Below are positions 63,017-64,000 of a stretch of DNA of 64,000 bases, one piece after another. A program made the position numbers and the translations under genes. The notes beneath the pieces are model-generated. The model was not told the origin of the DNA. It made no database searches and saw only the letters and a list, made by a program, of their open reading frames with translations. The DNA comes from Erwinia sp. E_sp_B01_1 (GTDB lineage: Bacteria > Pseudomonadota > Gammaproteobacteria > Enterobacterales > Enterobacteriaceae), in assembly GCF_036865545.1 (NCBI RefSeq), contig NZ_CP142208.1:2170001-2234000 (forward strand), written 5' to 3'. The first letter of the stretch is position 1; each line of letters opens with the position of its first letter.

Positions 63017-64000
63017 TTATTTGCCCGTGCTGGTAACTGACTTTTTGATCTCCATATTAACGGCCTTTTTTCTTCCCATTACCAGTACGCTAATGCCGCC
63101 TGCCAGACAAAGCACCGCGAGAGGGAGCATGGCCAGCGCATGGCTGCCAGTACGTTCGTTGATCATGCCGTAAACGTTGACCATCAATCCCCCTCCGATA
63201 AGGTTAGCCATGGCACCAATGGCGGCCAGTCCTGCGGCCGCTGTGGAGGAAGAAAGCCAGCCGGATGCCAGTGCCCAGAACGGGCCTTTCATTGAATACG
63301 CTCCGACCAGAATCATCGACAGGATAATCACGCTGCCAGCCAGTGATTGCAGAACGAAGGCAGACAGTAAGCCAGCCGAAATCAGGAACAGGGTCAGTGC
63401 TGTATGCCAGCGGCGTTCGCCGGTGCGATCTGAACTGCGTCCCCAGACAATCATCAGCACAGAAGCCAGACCATAAGGAATGGCATTCACAAGACCGGTA
63501 GTAAAGTTATCCAGACCAAAGGATTTTAGTAACTGTGGCGACCAGACGCTCAGCGTGGAGCCTGCGGCAGAAGCGCCAGCGTAGATCAGTGCCATCACCC
63601 AGATATGTTTGTGGCGTAATAACTGCCACAGTGAGATATGACCAATAGCTTTACGTGAAGCGTTTTCTTCAGCGATTTTGTTACTTAACCACTCTCTTTG
63701 CGGCTTAGTCAGCCATGTGGCGTTTTCAGGACGATTGCTGAGCACGAAGAAGGCGGCAATGCCCAGGATAACAGCAGGGATGCCTTCAAGGATAAATAAC
63801 CAGTGCCAGCCACGTAAACCAAACCAGCCGTCCATCGAAAGAATGGCGCCAGAAATGGGGGAGCCAATAAAGTTAGCGGCTGGAATCGCAACCATAAAAG
63901 TAGCGATGACGCGTGCGCGGTATTTACCTGGGATCCAGTAAGTCAGATAGAGAATGACGCCGGGGAAAAATCCTGCCTCGGCGGCACCCAGTAAAAAACG
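63017..64000 (-). CDS. MFS transporter, ACS family (5' end outside the window)
   Basis: 328 codons of a major facilitator are open to the window edge; the 5' end lies beyond 64000. The segment FLLGAAEAGFFPGVILYLTY (about 64000-63930) is the TM4 signature of the tartrate/phthalate/hexuronate (ACS) family. Later helices include GRSSDRTGERRWHTAL in the central loop repeat motif and GPFWALASGWLSSSTAAAGL. A terminator follows the stop. Together with the hydroxyacid dehydrogenase and RraA-like genes a role in uptake of an organic acid is likely. An internal ATG at 63895 is not the true start. Confidence 0.92.
   Translation of the reverse strand, partial: RFLLGAAEAGFFPGVILYLTYWIPGKYRARVIATFMVAIPAANFIGSPISGAILSMDGWFGLRGWHWLFILEGIPAVILGIAAFFVLSNRPENATWLTKPQREWLSNKIAEENASRKAIGHISLWQLLRHKHIWVMALIYAGASAAGSTLSVWSPQLLKSFGLDNFTTGLVNAIPYGLASVLMIVWGRSSDRTGERRWHTALTLFLISAGLLSAFVLQSLAGSVIILSMILVGAYSMKGPFWALASGWLSSSTAAAGLAAIGAMANLIGGGLMVNVYGMINERTGSHALAMLPLAVLCLAGGISVLVMGRKKAVNMEIKKSVTSTGK

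Noticed and set aside
62904..63173. Plus-strand ORF of 89 residues antisense to the MFS terminator and gene end
   Set aside because: It overlaps the terminator and the MFS coding region and has no homology-like features.

Overview
The window looks like chromosomal DNA of an enterobacterium, most probably in or near the Erwiniaceae (Erwinia/Pantoea group). The evidence is gene content and style: YgiW-type OB-fold protein, dat-ddc diaminopropane genes, periplasmic flavoprotein/cytochrome c sugar-acid dehydrogenases, orphan type VI secretion (T6SS) cargo modules, KGG stress protein, moderately high GC with AT-rich islands. The species is an inference. No rRNA, tRNA, CRISPR array, integrase or complete insertion sequence was seen.

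Layout. 1-80: 3' end of a NanE-like epimerase. 0.1-5.5 kb: GH3 beta-glucosidase, short-chain dehydrogenase, small YmgB-like protein, luciferase-like monooxygenase, YgiW. 5.6-11.4 kb: a tightly overlapping leftward operon with a ForC-like molybdenum formate dehydrogenase, a DUF1641 (ForE-like) subunit and both subunits of a bd-type/CIO quinol oxidase. On paper this is a complete formate-to-oxygen respiratory chain. 11.7-17.3 kb: 47-bp tandem repeat, KGG stress protein, MBL hydrolase, a second copy of the dehydrogenase, a formaldehyde-dehydrogenase-like zinc enzyme and an OpgC-like acyltransferase. 17.4-24.2 kb: sulfur-type cluster (SsuA-like binding protein, amino-acid ABC importer, GNAT acetyltransferase, two flavin monooxygenases) resembling the Bacillus yxe/ytm S-alkylcysteine salvage operons. 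24.2-30 kb: DUF1264 lipoprotein, GH15 enzyme, another monooxygenase, Thr-rich repeat lipoprotein. 30.3-37.7 kb: two-component system, TonB-dependent receptor, orphan RND pump.

37.8-40.2 kb: Tle1-like (DUF2235) phospholipase effector interrupted by an in-frame TAG, with its DUF2931 lipoprotein. 40.4-43.3 kb: ddc and a frameshifted dat. 43.9-51.2 kb: two tandem three-gene flavin dehydrogenase/cytochrome c complexes. 51.3-56.7 kb: four-gene catabolic operon (oxidoreductase, frameshifted isomerase, MFS, DUF993) divergent from a TetR regulator, with two related palindromes between them. 56.8-58.3 kb: AT-richer island with a Fic remnant and a Tlde1 effector / immunity / Hcp cassette. 58.4-64 kb: uxuA, an IclR regulator, an RraA-like protein, a D-2-hydroxyacid dehydrogenase, a small membrane protein behind a Fur-like box, and a partial MFS transporter.

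A recurrent oddity is broken reading frames: dat, the sugar isomerase, the DUF1264 lipoprotein and the Tle1 effector, plus a nonsense codon at the 5' end of the GH15 gene. At least one sits in a homopolymer and could be a sequencing error; the two nonsense codons are harder to explain that way.
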